A stretch of 64,000 bases of DNA from Apostichopus japonicus (lineage: Eukaryota; Echinodermata; Holothuroidea; Aspidochirotida; Stichopodidae), in assembly GCF_037975245.1 (NCBI RefSeq), contig NC_092573.1:15984265-16048264 (forward strand). Direction: 5' to 3'. The notes under the pieces are model-generated. The model saw only the letters and a list, made by a program, of their open reading frames with translations. It did not search any database and was not told where the DNA came from. Of this stretch, positions 13,901 through 21,725 are shown one piece after another. Within the stretch, counting starts at the first letter, position 1; each line of letters opens with the position of its first letter. The translations under genes and the position numbers were made by a program.

Positions 13901-16900
13901 AATGCATTGTAAAGTTAAGAATGACTTTTAACATAGACCTCAGATGGACTCCTTCCTTGTTGATTTAGTTATATGTACATGAGATGGAATGCATTGTAAA
14001 GTTAAGAATGACTTTTAACATAGACCTCAGATGGACTCCTTCCTTGTTGATTTAGTTATATGTACATGAGATGGAATGCATTGTAAAGTTAAGAATGACT
14101 TTTAACATAGACCTCAGATGGACTCCTTCCTTGTTGATTTAGTTATATGTACATGAGATGGAATGCATTGTAAAGTTAAGAATGACTTTTAACATAGACC
14201 TCAGATGGACTCCTTCCTTGTTGATTTAGTTATATGTACATGAGATGGAATGCATTGTAAAGTTAAGAATGACTTTTAACATAGACCTCAGATGGACTCC
14301 TTCCTTGTTGATTTAGTTATATGTACATGAGATGGAATGCATTGTAAAGTTAAGAATGACTTTTAACATAGACCTCAGATGGACTCCTTCCTTGTTGATT
14401 TAGTTATATGTACATGAGATGGAATGCATTGTAAAGTTAAGAATGACTTTTAACATAGACCTCAGACGGACTCCTTCCTTGTTTAAGTTGTTATGCTTGA
14501 CTTAACTCTTCCAACAGTGGAAATGGAGACACAGACCCATCTGATGAGAACCAGAACAATACACAATCTGATCAACAAAGTCCTTCCCAGCAAGAAAGCA
14601 GCCAATCCAGCTCCAGTATCTCAACACAAGCTGCATCATCTCAAGCTGATGATGAAATGTAAGCAATTATATCTCTATGAATGTTAATCACCTAAAAGTG
14701 TTTGTGTAAAAGTAAGTTGGCCTGACATTTAGATCCTAGCAGGATCTTCTTCAAAGGCTGAATGACAAGTAACAGTAACAGAAGGGACAAAAACACGCAC
14801 AGAATACAGACAGGTTAATGAGCATGGTGAACACAAAGAGATAGATGTAAGGGGATTAGTAGACAAGGGATGGAGAGAAGAAAGAAAGTTAAAAGTGTTT
14901 ATTAGATCCTCTAACATGGACCACAGGTGAACGTGTATGATTGTATGCTATAGCTTCATGTCCTGAACATTTTATCAAGGTGGGATCAATTTAAAAGAAA
15001 AAAATACACTTCTATGATCAAACTTCACAACCTTCATCATTTTCCCCATAATGGTTATTGGTAAATATGACACAAACATTGCAGAGAATCTCAAGGTGAA
15101 AATACAGTGACTCAGAATCGCTGCACCATAAACTCCTGTTTGTCAATTATAACGATCTATTAGACTTATCCACTGTTTACAGGGTTTGTCTTTCTGTAAT
15201 TGTTCGTACTTGTCAATTATCCATTTAAGTCTTCTGGAAAATTTACTTTTACTTCAAGTATAGCATTTTGATTGAACTTTTGAACATGATTAAACATTAT
15301 GAAATGGAATGGGTATAAAGTTATCTTGATTAGTTGTTGCATGTCACCTAGCTTACAAGCAACATTGGTAACATAGTCCATGATGATGATGCATATACAT
15401 AGACTAACAATACAAGCATATCCCAGAAGGCAGCAAAAACAGAATCTTTATCATAAACATCAAGGTGGGTTCAATTTACCGGTAAGGAAGGTCGTAATTC
15501 CACTGTAGGCGTTTTTCAGCTGTATCGAACAGTACTAGTTCTGTTTTTGGTGGCATATTTGCGTTACTCTAGAGATCAAACATGATTCTAACCAACTTGA
15601 AATTATTTGTGATTCCTAAAGCCGGATCTCAAATGATTATAGAAATAATTGAAATCGTAGTGAGTTGGAAAATCCAGAACAGTGAAAAAACTTCCAGCCT
15701 TCATCGGGATATATACATATATAAATATATAGAAGGACGGACGGACGGACGGACGGACGGACGGACGGACGGACGGACGGACGGACGGACGGACGGACGG
15801 GCGGGCGGTGGATCATAAATGATGGTTTTGTATTGATCCTGTGTATCTTCAAGTAGTTTTCTATTCCCTTAGATGAACTTCTATATAGTTTTGTTTTACT
15901 TGTCTTTACTCTATCAACAGTGGGCGTTGTGGCCAACAAGATGCAGCAAGTTCTAAAGAGCCTCAGCGAAGTTCTACCAAGGAAGTTGTTACTGAGACAA
16001 AATCCTTGTCTAGTACACAAGTAGCATCAATTCTAACTGATGGAAACTTGTAAGCAATTAACTGTGAATGTTCATCAACTTTAAAAGTGGTTTTTTGTTT
16101 TCCTCTTACATATGGACCACAAGTGAACCTGTATATCATGTTGTATCTGCATGTCTTGCTGTTCATCGGCAACAAATGTTAAATTTTTCATTTATAGATC
16201 ATTAGTTCTGTACTGTTCAAGGTAAGGCTTGCAGATTTATAGAAATGCTTCTATTTTTGGCAGATACACACTCAATGGTTTTCAAATTTTTCATCACATT
16301 GTGATCATTATATAGTGTAAAATTCATTTTTGAGATCAAACTTCAAAAGCAACAACAGTTTATATCATTCTTCTCAGTAAAAGTCAGAGCTACCAAATTA
16401 CTGACATAATTATCTTTGGTTAGTAACACAGGTATGACACAATAATTAAGGTTAACTTCAACATTGGGTAAAAACTACAGTGACTGTCGCTGCACCATAA
16501 ACTCCTGTTTATCAGGTATAGTGATCTATGAGACTGATCCACTGTTTACATCTATTTTCTTGTTGTAAATGTTCGCACGTGGCATTTGTGCAATTAATCT
16601 TTACGTAAGTAAAGCAAGTTACTTTTTAATAAGTTGATAGTTGGTGACTTAGTAATGGGTAAAAAGTTGTCATGATAAGTTCTTGTATATCACCTTACAA
16701 ACACCAACATGGGATAACATGGTTCATACGCAAACATACATTGCAAGTATATCTCTTTACAAACATCAACATGGGTAACATGGTCCATGCTTATACATAC
16801 ATACATTGCAAGAATATCACCTTACAAACACCAACATGGTCCATGCATATACATACATTGCAACGATATCACCTTACAAACACCAACATGGATAACATGG

Positions 16901-19900
16901 TCCATGCTTACACATACACATATTGCAACTATATCACCTTACAAACACTAAATGGGTAACATGGACCATACACATACATACATTGCAAGTATATCATCAT
17001 ACAAAAACCAACTTGGATAATATGGTTCATACTTACACTTACATACATTGCAAGAATATCACCATACAAACACCATCATGGGTAGCATGGTCCATACTTA
17101 CACATACATTGCAAGTATATATATCACCTCACAAACACCATCATGGGTAGCATGGTCCATGCTTATACATACATACATTGCAAGAATATCACCTCACAAA
17201 CACCAACATGGGTAGCATGGTCCATGCTTATACATACATACATTGCAAGAATATCAACTCACAAACACCATCATGGATAACATGGTCCATGCTTACACTA
17301 ACATTGCAAGAATATCACCTTACAAACACCAACATGGGTAACATGGTCCATACTTACACATACATTGCAAGTATATCACCTTACAAACACTAACATGGAT
17401 AACATGGTCCATGCTTACACATATATAGACTAACATTGCAAATTTTGAAAGCAGAGTATATGTACCTTAAAAATATGATTGTTTTTTTCCTTCTTCTATT
17501 ATTTCAATAGGCCAAAAGTTGGTGGGATAGTTAACATGTAAGTATTATTTCTTACATCTATTTTAACTAAAATGAACAACCTAGTGGTCACTGTTTGGAA
17601 TCCCCGTCAAGCAATTAATGTCTTTGCTCATTTCCCATTCATTTGAAGCCTTAAGCCCACACACACACACACACACACACGCACACTGCCGGACTATCCA
17701 CGTTACAATGGTTCAGTTTAGTTGGTCAATCCTTTCAATTTTTGCATCCAACTTCGTGAAACCCTTGCTAACATGTACACCCTCACTATGCATTATGTCA
17801 GATTCATGAAGAAAACTGCTCATGTAACATCATCGAAACCTCAATGCATTTTGCATTCTGGTTAGATTAAACCTACAAGTTTTCACCGTATTCACATGAA
17901 TTCCATCATTGTTTATACCCCTCTCCTGTGATGGGACTAAATTCTGGAATAGCTATTTGAATCATGAAACCATCTGGAATGACAAATATAGTAATTGTTC
18001 TAAAGGTTACTATCGATTATAAGTTCTTGACTCAAGGCTCTATAGGTCCAGCTGTAATTCCGCAATCAAATTAGCTGCATATCCAATAAGAAAGAATAAA
18101 GTGCAGCATATGCTAGCTATACTGTTGAAATTAATTAACCAATAACACTTTTCCAAACATGCTTGCCTTATTTAGTACTTAATTTGGTATTCTTTATGTA
18201 GATTACTGAGCATTTCTTACCAGATGTTAGTGGATAATGTGACATTTTTCACATAAAGCCAATGGATCTCACAGAATTTGTCGTGAATGTAAAACTGAGT
18301 ATCTCAAATCTTTGTCTCCATCTCACCCTTACTCTATCTATCTCTCTCTCTATGTTGCTAGCCATATGGTACCAAATAGCACTGTTACTATCCGTGAGTT
18401 GCTACTACATTTTACATCCGTTACATTTTGTTAGTTATTTTTCTTAATATTCAGGGAAATGCTTCAGTTGCAAATAAACTTCACAAAAAGCCTTGTGAAC
18501 ACAAGAACTTTAATAGTAAGCTTCATTTCTGTTGAGGTGTAAGGTCATGTGCTTTTTCCTTCAGAGAGCTGCTTCAGCAAGGAGACTTCAAAGATTATAT
18601 ATGTGATCTCAAGTGGTCAGCTCAGTTAATTCCAGCATCAATTTCAAATCATTCATTAAGAAGAATCATATGAGTAAAACTTAAGAAATGAAATGAGTAA
18701 AGTTCGTAGTGAGTAAAACATCAAGCAAGCAAAGGTTGAACAAGTAGGAAAATTTAATGAATAGGTAGATTTAATTAAAGCGAGGAGCAGTCTGTATATA
18801 AATGAGTCTCCAAAAGAGGTTAAATAGTGTATGGCAAGGGATCATAAAGCAATTTTATTTTCTGGTTATCTTTTTTCATCAGAAAATGGACCCTCGCCAC
18901 AAGTCTATGGTAAGTCTATAGTTTAAAGTTGATTATGTTTTCACAGTTATGAGTAGAGATTCCATACAATTGGAAAAGATGAAAAATAGAAATTGAAGTC
19001 AATTGGAGTAAAACTCTAAAAACTCTTCACTATTGATCCAGAATTTCAGCTTCAAAGATTATCTATGTGATCTCAAGCAATCATTTCAGTTAATTCCAGC
19101 ATCAATTTCAAATCATTTATTAAGCAGAAACATATGAGTAAAACAAATGAAATGAGTAAAGTTCGTAGTGAGTAAAACATCAAGCAAGCAAAGGTTGAAA
19201 GAGTAGGAAAATTTATTGAAAGGAAGATGTAATAGAAGCCAAGAGCAGTCTGTATATAAATGAGTCTCCAAAAGAGGTTAAATAGCAAGGGATCAGAAAG
19301 CAATTTTATTTTCTGGTTATCTTTTTTTCATCAGAAAATGGACCCTCGCCACCAATCTATGGTAAGTCTGTAGTTAAAAGTTGATTATGTTTTCACAGTT
19401 ATGAGTAGAGATTCATGCAATTGGAAAAGATGGAAAGTATAAATTGATGTCGATTGGAGTTAAACTCTAAAAACCCTACACCATTGCTCCAGAATTACAG
19501 CTTGGGTAAACTTCATGCAAGTCCATATTAATGTAAGAACCTTGTAAATAACAATTGTCAAGTAGAATAATATGGCAAGGAACCACAATCAGACTTGGTC
19601 ATGCTTGCTGAATTTACAACATGTACAAACTATAGGTATATCTACTTCTCTACTTGAGTACTTGTACAAGTTCACACAACCTTACATGTCCTCAACATAT
19701 ACTCATATATGCATATGGTGAACACAGTCTGTTGCACTAGTAACTGAGGTGAATCTGTAGGGAAGTGAATTACTGTCAGGATAGGCAACCATTACATATC
19801 CAGGCACTATTGATTCTGTGGAGGTCAAAGGTCATGTGAGATCAACCATTGTCGTTATTGTCAATTACTCTGAATGCGTGATTCCATCATTCTTTGCTTT

Positions 19901-21501
19901 GCATGAGAGTGACTTTGGTCTAAGTAGTTCACTTTTTGATGCAGCACCATATCTAGCACCTTACCAAAGGAATCAGGTCATCTTAAGCACCGCAAAGTCA
20001 ATTCTTACGTTTAAGCCAGTTTGGTATTGCAAGTAGCTATTTCCTTCAGAGAGCCTCTTCAGCAAGGAGACTTCAAAGATTATCTCGGTGATCTCAAGTG
20101 GTCAGCTCAGTTAATTCCAGCATCAATTTCAAATCATTTATTAAGCAGAATCATATGAGTAAAACTTAAGAAATGAAAAGAGAAAAGATCGTAGTGAGTA
20201 AGACATCAAGCAAGCAAAGATTGAAAGATTAGGAAAGTTTAATGAAAGGAAGATGTAATAAATCGAGGGGCAGTCTGTATATAAATGAGTCTCCATAAGA
20301 GGTAACATAGCTTATGGCAAGGGATCAGAAAGCAATTTTATGTTCTGGTTATCTTTTTTTCATCAGAAAATGGACCCTCGCCACCAATCTATGGTAAGTC
20401 TGTAGTGTAAAGTTTATTATGTTTTTACAGTTATGAGTAGAGTTTCATGCAATTGGAAAAGGTGGAAATCAAGGTCGATTGGAGTAAAACTCTAAAAACC
20501 CGACACCATTGCTCCAGAATTACAGCTTGGATAAACTTCATGCAAGCCCATATTAATGTAAGAACCTTGTTGTTAGCAATGGTCAAGTAGAATAATATGG
20601 CAAGGAACCACCATCAGCCTTGGGCATGCTTGCTGAATTTTCAACATGTACAAAACTACAGGTATATGTGCTACTCTACATGAGTATACATAATTATATG
20701 CACACATGCCTATGCAGGAAAGTTTATGTGAAGTTGCATGAAGCATGTATACAGATAATGCAGCAATGTTAATCCCCATTTGAACAGCACAACAAAGACG
20801 GCTGTTATAAGTCTGAAAATACACGGATATGTTATTGAAAATTGCAATACTGAATACTTGGACATATACACAAGGTCCAGTGTGAGTACCATATTGTGAG
20901 TATCAGCACAAGCTGATAGCCATGAGCCTAAACATGAGTATGACTTCAAGTACAAAATATACACTAAAGTATGCGGATGAGCACAGAGTGGCACAGACTT
21001 GTATAGTGTATGTCTGGTTTTCTTGATTCTTGATTAATGAACATCCTCATAAGCAAACTTGCTGTCCCGGATGTGTAACTTAACCCTGGTCATTGGTAAC
21101 TTGTCACGCCTACACACCAAAGTGTGCACAATTCAAACAATCTCTCCTGGGGCACCACAGTGCACCACAGCTATGTGTCCCCTTGGGGACTTCCCATAGG
21201 GTGCAGCCACAAACCGGCGCACGCAACTATATTTACAAGTCACCTTGCAAGTCCTCATTTATACACCTGGGTGAAGAGAGGCAATGGAGATAAAGTGCCT
21301 TGCCCAAGGACACTACGCAATGATCTGGCCAGCTTGTTAAATACATGATGTTCATTTTCAAATGTGTTTCTCTGCCTTCACAGAGCCTAGTGTGTCGACT
21401 CAAGAGGTGATAGCAATGAATCCTTTCTACCAGCCAGAGTCACTCCCGACAGAGGCCCAGCCTCTCCGTTCAGATGATGAAATGGACCAAGATCATAGCC
21501 G
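1858..21501 (+). CDS. TNF-receptor superfamily member, EDAR/EDA2R/TROY-like (14-exon model)
   Basis: Type I plasma-membrane receptor assembled from exons 1858-1923, 3146-3241, 4215-4390, 5899-5996, 7076-7210, 9093-9141, 10902-10985, 12356-12439, 14518-14658, 15921-16049, 17511-17537, 20050-20087, 20367-20393 and 21384-21501. All junctions are AG/GT and the frame is open throughout (1268 nt, about 422 residues, ending in phase 2). Order: signal peptide (residues 1-18), cysteine-rich repeats (about 24-140), one membrane span (about 166-190), then a long Ser/Gln/Glu-rich tail. Cysteine spacing, including the second repeat KFSKYGDRCYPCSIC...DTVCGD and the third GYFQEGNRCISC, resembles EDAR, EDA2R and TROY, which bind TNF-family ligands and signal through TRAFs or a death-domain adaptor. 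Tail motifs SQQE and STQE fit the TRAF2-type consensus [PSAT]x[QE]E. No death domain was found. The gene may end at the stop just after 21501 or continue downstream. Family assignment is by eye. Confidence 0.8.
2251..2416 (+). repeat. Two-copy direct repeat, 64 bp, 102 bp apart
   Basis: Copies at 2251-2314 and 2353-2416 (atttcttcctaataaaaccc ... gccatca) differ at a few bases. Within receptor intron 1. Confidence 0.8.
2570..2635 (+). repeat. Retroposon 3' tail (SINE/L2-like)
   Basis: GTGCTTTGAGCAGCTTTG then TGCGCTATATCAATATTA and a TTATTATTA end. This is the familiar tail of L2-mobilised SINEs (GCGCTATATAAAT...ATTATTATT). The body was not delimited. Confidence 0.5.
3146..3241 (+). CDS. TNFR-like exon 2: first cysteine-rich repeat
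   Basis: The exon has 32 codons between cttggccag| and |gtgagc, phase 0 to 0. It encodes a repeat with four cysteines (QCVGSD..., NGSCSSCQSLSCPEGYEP). The CxxCxxxxCpxGyEP arrangement matches the first cysteine-rich domain of EDAR-type receptors. NGS is a potential N-glycosylation site. Confidence 0.8.
3517..4123. mobile_element. hAT-like MITE in receptor intron 2
   Basis: Ends CAGTGGCGTCGCCA and (reverse complement) CAGTGGCGTCACAGA are inverted repeats, flanked by TTCCAAAC (3509-3516) and TTCCAAAA (4124-4131), an 8-bp duplication with one change. It contains a C-tract and no gene. Same family as 49509-50225. Confidence 0.75.
4215..4390 (+). CDS. TNFR-like exon 3: second cysteine-rich repeat
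   Basis: The exon is 176 nt, acceptor tctttgcag|, donor AGG|GTAAGC, phase 0 to 2. It begins NCGNG, continues CVQCINSGKFSKYGDRC and CYPCSIC, and ends NDTVCGDTCNV. This is the best-conserved part of the receptor: CxxC....G.fS..g...C..C..C......C.....tvCGd is the EDA2R/TROY pattern. NDT is a possible glycosylation site. Confidence 0.88.
4790..5510 (+). repeat. Degenerate member of the AGGTCAAAGGTCA family
   Basis: Begins gtttgtgtgtatgtgatgcc like the 24300 array and has the same internal phrases (tatctcaag, gagtacaagaa, gaggtcaaaggtcatgtggg at 5188). In receptor intron 3; other degenerate members lie at 6300-7030, 7550-8020, 11080-11970 and 22220-22760. Confidence 0.7.
5563..5602 (+). repeat. 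Tandem pair of 20-bp hairpins
   Basis: ACTGAGAGGGGTTCCCCTCT occurs twice without a gap. Each contains AGAGGGG-TT-CCCCTCT, a perfect inverted repeat. In receptor intron 3. Confidence 0.9.
5899..5996 (+). CDS. TNFR-like exon 4: third, short cysteine-rich repeat
   Basis: The exon is 98 nt, acceptor tctctgcag|, donor AAAG|GTCAGT, phase 2 to 1. It encodes GYFQEGNRCISCSLHLNPDQ then HEECASSTVRFVK. The CxxC...C remnant matches the short third repeat of EDAR/EDA2R (GYY...C.sC......EC). An earlier GTGAGA at 5981 could be an alternative donor, but only the 5997 site gives the phase needed by the transmembrane exon. Confidence 0.78.
7076..7210 (+). CDS. TNFR-like exon 5: juxtamembrane stalk and transmembrane helix
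   Basis: The exon is 135 nt, acceptor gctacacag|, donor CTGTT|GTAAGT, phase 1 to 1. An acidic stalk (DEDPTIQLSSKSEEELMKQ) is followed by about 25 hydrophobic residues beginning SPFVVYVVLFLCIV and ending in a cysteine cluster (CYCC). The cysteines at the inner membrane face could be palmitoylated (inference). Confidence 0.85.
8197..8880 (+). repeat. Minisatellite, about 46 bp x 15 copies
   Basis: Unit approximately TTAATGCACTGTTGTAATGG then CAGGACTACTGTCCATGACATCA, alternating between a 45- and a 46/47-bp version (caCCTTAA versus caTACTTAA). Contains the small hairpin GGAC-TACT-GTCC. In receptor intron 5. Confidence 0.95.
9093..9141 (+). CDS. TNFR-like exon 6: Cys-rich membrane-proximal segment
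   Basis: Small 49-nt exon, acceptor cttcttcacag|, donor CCAG|GTAACA, phase 1 to 2. Joined to exon 5 it gives CCCCTGEEQACLKYGPCS, so five more cysteines follow the membrane span. No other frame continues into exon 7. Confidence 0.65.
9545..10100. mobile_element. Inverted-repeat element in receptor intron 6
   Basis: About 30 bp at each end pair as inverted repeats: left GGGTACTTTGACACTAGATC and right (reverse complement) GGGTGCTTTTACACTAGATC, continuing CCGGRTCAGATC. Further GATC/GGATC palindromes lie inside. No target duplication could be fixed and no coding frame is present. Confidence 0.65.
10902..10985 (+). CDS. TNFR-like exon 7a, first copy of a duplicated exon
   Basis: The exon is 84 nt (28 codons), acceptor tatccaacag|, donor GTGCA|GTAAGA, phase 2 to 2. 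It encodes a charged Gln/Glu-rich segment containing PEEALLQQSGQADEGNVQ. Because length and phases are symmetrical it can be kept or skipped without breaking frame. Its twin lies at 12356. Confidence 0.7.
12356..12439 (+). CDS. TNFR-like exon 7b, second copy of the duplicated exon
   Basis: Same length (84 nt), same phases and same donor as the exon at 10902. It contains QQEIALLQQNGQADEGNVQ. The two copies differ at 14 of the first 57 bases and at none of the last 27, and both remain open. Both may be used in series or as alternatives; transcript data would be needed to tell. Confidence 0.7.
13521..14477 (+). repeat. Minisatellite, 87 bp x 11 near-identical copies
   Basis: Exactly 957 bp, beginning cttgttgatttagttatatg in each unit. 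Only a T-to-C change in the last unit was seen. Each unit carries a pyrimidine tract and TTTAG (ctccttccttgttgatttag), resembling a 3' splice site, and the array ends 40 bases before the real acceptor of exon 8. Confidence 0.97.
14518..14658 (+). CDS. TNFR-like exon 8: Ser/Gln-rich tail segment
   Basis: The exon is 141 nt, acceptor ttccaacag|, donor GAAAT|GTAAGC, phase 2 to 2. It encodes a low-complexity segment (DPSDENQNNTQSDQQSPSQQ then ESSQSSSSIS). SQQE fits the TRAF2-type consensus [PSAT]x[QE]E. The acceptor lies only 40 bases after the 87-bp minisatellite. Confidence 0.72.
15735..15808 (+). repeat. (GGAC)n microsatellite
   Basis: About 17 GGAC units ending in gggcgggcgg. It gives TDGR or VRPS repeat frames on the two strands, which are not genes. 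In the intron before exon 9. Confidence 0.97.
15921..16049 (+). CDS. TNFR-like exon 9
   Basis: The exon is 129 nt, acceptor ctatcaacag|, donor AACTT|GTAAGC, phase 2 to 2. Only this frame is open; the other two hit stops. It encodes a Ser/Thr/Lys-rich cytoplasmic segment with EPQRSSTKEVVTETKSLSS. No domain was recognised. Confidence 0.7.
16680..17445 (+). repeat. Degenerate minisatellite, about 62 bp x 12 copies
   Basis: Unit cacattgcaagtatatcacc then ttacaaacaccaacatgggtaacatggtccatgcttaca, 51-71 bp. Fills most of the intron before exon 10. Confidence 0.93.
17511..17537 (+). CDS. TNFR-like exon 10, 27-nt microexon
   Basis: Nine codons (LPKVGGIVN plus a split codon), acceptor atttcaatag|, strong donor ACAT|GTAAGT, phase 2 to 2. 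It is the only open frame of the three. Support is the good splice sites and matching phase; it could be skipped without a frame change. Confidence 0.5.
17658..17686 (+). repeat. (CA)n microsatellite
   Basis: About 13 CA units. Confidence 0.95.
18455..18515 (+). other. Exon-like segment of uncertain use
   Basis: Bounded by a good acceptor (ttaatattcag|) and a good donor (AATA|GTAAGC), 61 nt. It is open in two frames (GNASVANKLHKKPCEHKNFN in phase 0), but neither phase fits the flanking receptor exons. It could be an alternative exon or chance. Confidence 0.25.
18565..18602 (+). pseudogene. Copy 1 of the 38-nt receptor exon, probably non-functional
   Basis: It matches the exon at 20050 (ELLQQGDFKDY). 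A T at the donor position means that splicing to the following 27-nt copy would give an in-frame TAA. If read through instead, the frame runs to TGA at 18671, so it could serve as an alternative terminal exon. A further partial copy near 19048 lacks the 5' half. Confidence 0.4.
18883..18909 (+). pseudogene. Copy 1 of the 27-nt exon (ENGPSPQVY)
   Basis: Splice sites are intact (catcag| and ATG|GTAAGT). Reached from exon 10 in phase 2, it reads a different frame and produces TGA at its junction with any following exon that begins with A. It is therefore a decayed or poison exon under the model given here. Confidence 0.4.
19335..19361 (+). pseudogene. Copy 2 of the 27-nt exon (ENGPSPPIY)
   Basis: Identical in sequence to the copy at 20367, with intact splice sites. 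Its partner 38-nt exon (near 19048) has lost its 5' half, so no in-frame route into it was found. Confidence 0.4.
20050..20087 (+). CDS. TNFR-like exon 11: third copy of a triplicated 38-nt exon
   Basis: Acceptor tttccttcag|, donor CTCG|GTGATC (weak), length 38 nt. This changes the phase from 2 to 1 as the downstream exons require. It reads (I)EPLQQGDFKDYL and then joins ENGPSPPIY. Only in this copy is the last base G. In the related copy at 18565 the last base is T, and joining to the next exon would create TAA. The choice is inference from frame. Confidence 0.5.
20367..20393 (+). CDS. TNFR-like exon 12: third copy of a triplicated 27-nt exon
   Basis: Acceptor tttttcatcag|, donor TATG|GTAAGT, 27 nt, phase 1 to 1, encoding ENGPSPPIY. 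Together with the next exon it forms the proline- and tyrosine-containing stretch PSPPIYEPS. Earlier copies lie at 18883 and 19335. Confidence 0.55.
21150..21335 (+). repeat. SINE-like dispersed repeat
   Basis: Contains caatggagataaagtgcctt then gcccaaggacac, a core frequent in deuterostome SINE-type repeats (recalled, not searched). A second degenerate copy lies at 21583-21645, so the pair flanks receptor exon 13. Confidence 0.5.
21384..21501 (+). CDS. TNFR-like exon 13, last exon identified
   Basis: The exon is 118 nt, acceptor gccttcacag|, donor GCCG|GTAAAT, phase 1 to 2. Only the phase-1 frame is open. It contains PSVSTQEVIAMNPFYQPESL and an acidic end (SDDEMDQDHSR). STQE fits the TRAF2-type consensus. 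If the donor is not used, the frame stops at TAA 21503-21505, so this may be the C-terminus. No AATAAA was seen in the next several hundred bases, which leaves open a further exon downstream. Confidence 0.72.
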
Positions 21502-21582
21502 GTAAATATTCACAAAAAGTCCATTAGTAATGAACCATTGTGTCCAACATGGTATCTGTATTTGGTGTACAGGGTCAGCACA

Positions 21583-21725
21583 TTTCAATGGAGATTGGGT
21601 GCCATGCCCAAGGAACACAATATACGATCAGGCCAGAACTCAAAACTGCAATCCTTTGATTGTAAGTTCATTGTCTTTAGCCATTTGACTTACACGGCGA
21701 CTACAGGAAGCACACGAGTGACACC
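21583..21725 (+). repeat. Second SINE-like copy
   Basis: ttcaatggagattgggtgcc then atgcccaaggaacac matches the copy at 21280-21320 with several changes. Confidence 0.45.

Larger units (their letters stand above)
18550..20690 (+). repeat. Three-copy intron/exon duplication
   Basis: Copies at about 18550-19045, 19046-19680 and 20040-20690 share exon-like 38-nt and 27-nt segments, a gatctcaag...agtctgtatataaatga spacer and a following tail (ggtaagtct ... aactctaaaaac). Copy 2 lacks the start of the 38-nt exon. Confidence 0.85.

Noticed and set aside
15582-16020. Frames with TDGR or VRPS repeats
   Set aside because: They translate the GGAC microsatellite; the real exon here is on + at 15921-16049.
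19945-19976. Possible 32-nt exon (phase 2 to 1) bounded by gatgcag| and AATCAG|GTCATC
   Set aside because: It would also repair the frame, but the donor is weak and there is no duplicated counterpart; the 38-nt exon at 20050 gives a better and more consistent join.
18883-20393. Idea that the three 27-nt exons are spliced in series to give repeated YENG motifs
   Set aside because: The phases only work if an exon ending in phase 1 precedes the first copy. The 38-nt copy 1 would give TAA at that junction, so the serial model is not supported here.
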